A stretch of DNA of 64,000 nucleotides, taken from contig CAILAC010000010.1 in the NCBI GenBank assembly GCA_903832055.1, forward strand, positions 558,001-622,000, given 5' to 3'. Below the pieces are notes generated by a model. It did no database searches. It was not told where the DNA came from and saw nothing but the letters and a program-made list of their open reading frames with translations. The DNA comes from an uncultured Acidobacteriota bacterium. GTDB taxonomy: Bacteria > Acidobacteriota > Terriglobia > Terriglobales > Acidobacteriaceae. Below are positions 62,413 through 64,000 of the stretch, in pieces. Both the position numbers and the translations under genes were made by a program. Position 1 is the first letter of the stretch. The number at the start of each line of letters is the position of its first letter.

Positions 62413-64000
62413 ATGATAGCCACGACCCAACAAACAAACACATCTCTGATCATGCTTGAGGGCCTCAGCACCTGCGTCGTCCTGGGCATCGCTTTCCTTT
62501 TACCCCGCATGGGCAACACCTGGTTCACCGCAATTGAACGCGCCCTCGGCCGCCTCGCCCGCAGACAAGGCCTGGCCGTTGCCGTCGTCGGCATCACCGC
62601 CTGCCTGCTCCGTCTCGCCATCCTGCCCATCTGCCCCGTACCTCTTCCATTCGTGCCCGACGACTTCAGCTTTCTGCTCGCCGCAGACACCTTTGCGCAC
62701 GGCCGCCTCACCAACCCGACCCCCGTGATGTGGACTCACTTTGAAAGCATCCACATCACCATGACTCCCAGCTACATGTCGATGTACTTTCCGTCGAATG
62801 GGCTGGTCCTCGCCGTGAGCCAACTCATTTTCGGCCACCCCTGGTTTGGCCTGCTGATCACCTGCTCGCTCATGTGCGCTGCCATCTGCTGGATGCTCCA
62901 GGCATGGCTGCCTCCCACCTGGGCACTGCTCGGCGGCGGCATCGCCATCCTGCGCCTCGCCCTGTTCAGCTACTGGATTAACACATTCTCTGGCGGTGGC
63001 AGCATCGCAGCCCTCGGCGGCGCGCTGGTGCTCGGTTCCCTGCCCCGCCTCAGAAAGACCATGCAGCTCCGCTACGGCCTGCTGCTCGCCGTTGGCCTCG
63101 TTCTGCTCGCGACCACGCGCCCTTACGAGGGCCTCTTGCTCTGCGTTGCCGCAGCTGCCTATCTCGGCCACTGGATCATCTTTGGCATGAGCCGGTCAGC
63201 CAGGCTCTTCATCGCCCGGCAGGCCGTGCTGCCCCTCGCGCTCATCGTCGCCGCTGGCGCCTGGATGGCCCACTACGATACCCGTGCTTTCGGCAGCCCC
63301 ACCACCCTGCCCTACACCGTCGATCGCGCCACCTACGCCATGGCGCCCTACTACATCTGGCAGTCGCCGCGCCCCGAGCCCCTCTACCGCCACGTCGCCA
63401 TGAAGCGCTTCTACTACGACAACGAGCTCAAGGCCATCGACGAACTCCACAAGCCCGGCGGATACGTCATTGCCGACATCGTCAAGACCATCCGCAGCTT
63501 CCTCTTCTTCGCCGGCTTTGCCTTGCTCCCGGCCATGTTCATGCTCCGGCGCATCTTTCTTGATCGCCGCATCCGCTTCCTCATGCTCTGCATCGCCGTG
63601 ATGGTCGCCGGCATGTCCATCCAGATCTTTCTCATTCCCCACTACCTCGCGCCCTTTACCGCTGTCTTTTACGCGCTCGGCCTCCAGGGAATGCGCCACT
63701 TGCGCCTCTGGAAAACCGGCCCTCGCTCCGGTAGCCAGCCCGTCGGCCTCGCCATGGTTCGCTACTCCGTCGTCCTCTGCCTGGTCATGGCTGGTCTGCG
63801 CCTGGCCGCCGCACCGCTGCATCTGATGGCAAATGAGTGGCCTGCCTCCGAGTGGTCAGGCGAATGGTACGGCCCTGACCACTTTGGCGAAACCCGCGCC
63901 GCCGTCGCCGCCCATCTCAATTCCCTCCCCGGCAAGCAGCTCGTCCTCGTCCGCTACTCTGACCGGCATAACCCTCTCGAAGAGTGGGTCTACAACGCCG
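62413..64000 (+). CDS. Large multi-span membrane protein (3' end outside window), possibly GT-C-like
   Basis: Open from ATG 62413 through the window end, more than 529 codons. About nine to eleven membrane segments (e.g. CVVLGIAFLLP, LAVAVVGITACLL, LLLAVGLVLLATT). Early acidic motif VPDDFSFLLAADTFAHGRLTNP region (DD near residue 84), then FPSNGLVLAVSQLIFGHPW. The DD in the first large loop and hydrophobic layout recall GT-C glycosyltransferases, but I do not recognise a named family. Downstream of the pilin genes on the same strand; whether it glycosylates pilin is speculation. Confidence 0.7.
   Translation, partial: MIATTQQTNTSLIMLEGLSTCVVLGIAFLLPRMGNTWFTAIERALGRLARRQGLAVAVVGITACLLRLAILPICPVPLPFVPDDFSFLLAADTFAHGRLTNPTPVMWTHFESIHITMTPSYMSMYFPSNGLVLAVSQLIFGHPWFGLLITCSLMCAAICWMLQAWLPPTWALLGGGIAILRLALFSYWINTFSGGGSIAALGGALVLGSLPRLRKTMQLRYGLLLAVGLVLLATTRPYEGLLLCVAAAAYLGHWIIFGMSRSARLFIARQAVLPLALIVAAGAWMAHYDTRAFGSPTTLPYTVDRATYAMAPYYIWQSPRPEPLYRHVAMKRFYYDNELKAIDELHKPGGYVIADIVKTIRSFLFFAGFALLPAMFMLRRIFLDRRIRFLMLCIAVMVAGMSIQIFLIPHYLAPFTAVFYALGLQGMRHLRLWKTGPRSGSQPVGLAMVRYSVVLCLVMAGLRLAAAPLHLMANEWPASEWSGEWYGPDHFGETRAAVAAHLNSLPGKQLVLVRYSDRHNPLEEWVYNA

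Overview
The window is 64 kb of a GC-rich, gene-dense bacterial chromosome. Gene content, frequent TTG/GTG starts, a Tad/Flp pilus locus and dispersed short intergenic repeats suggest an Acidobacteriota of the Terriglobia type. That placement is inference: there is no rRNA or other taxonomic marker. I saw no tRNA, rRNA, CRISPR array, prophage or insertion sequence.

Layout. 1-6 kb: end of proS, a class A penicillin-binding protein, small accessory genes, and a TetR regulator divergent from an Acg-like flavoprotein with a clear promoter/operator. 6-12 kb: an Lhr helicase / Nei glycosylase repair pair separated by simple-sequence repeats. 12.5-18.4 kb: DinB, then a complete cheA-W-Y-B-R chemosensory operon with no receptor. 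18.5-28.9 kb: nucleoside salvage genes (cdd, deoA, nupC, PNP, udk) interleaved with a TolB-like protein, a lipase-like hydrolase, a HigBA toxin-antitoxin pair, SemiSWEET, DUF2277 and DUF2062 genes. 29.4-33.8 kb: a phosphorelay cassette (hybrid kinase, CheY-like regulator, HPt protein). 33.8-39.1 kb: xseA-glmM and a GGDEF-EAL protein. 39.2-46 kb, minus strand: polA, queA, a lysophospholipid acyltransferase and a NatAB-type ABC exporter. 46.3-62.1 kb: a sigma-54 response regulator and the Tad/Flp pilus locus. The window ends inside a large membrane protein gene.

The most interesting region is the Tad locus. It has the prepilin peptidase, CpaE, CpaF, TadB, TadC, TadE, TadG, CpaB, CpaC and two Flp pilins. 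Three sequence features are unusual. (1) Three near-identical 30-31 residue single-membrane-span microproteins lie in tandem after tadC, each with its own ribosome binding site and mostly synonymous divergence. (2) A DUF192-PilZ fusion carries both c-di-GMP-binding motifs, and a second DUF192 gene follows the secretin. (3) Three -24/-12 (sigma-54) promoters stand before tadV, cpaB and flp. Each has a dyad of form GTAAAC-N4-GTTCAC (exact at two, degenerate at the third) 79-91 bp upstream. These are candidate binding sites for the NtrC-like regulator encoded next door, so pilus assembly and pilin supply may form one sigma-54 regulon with a c-di-GMP input.
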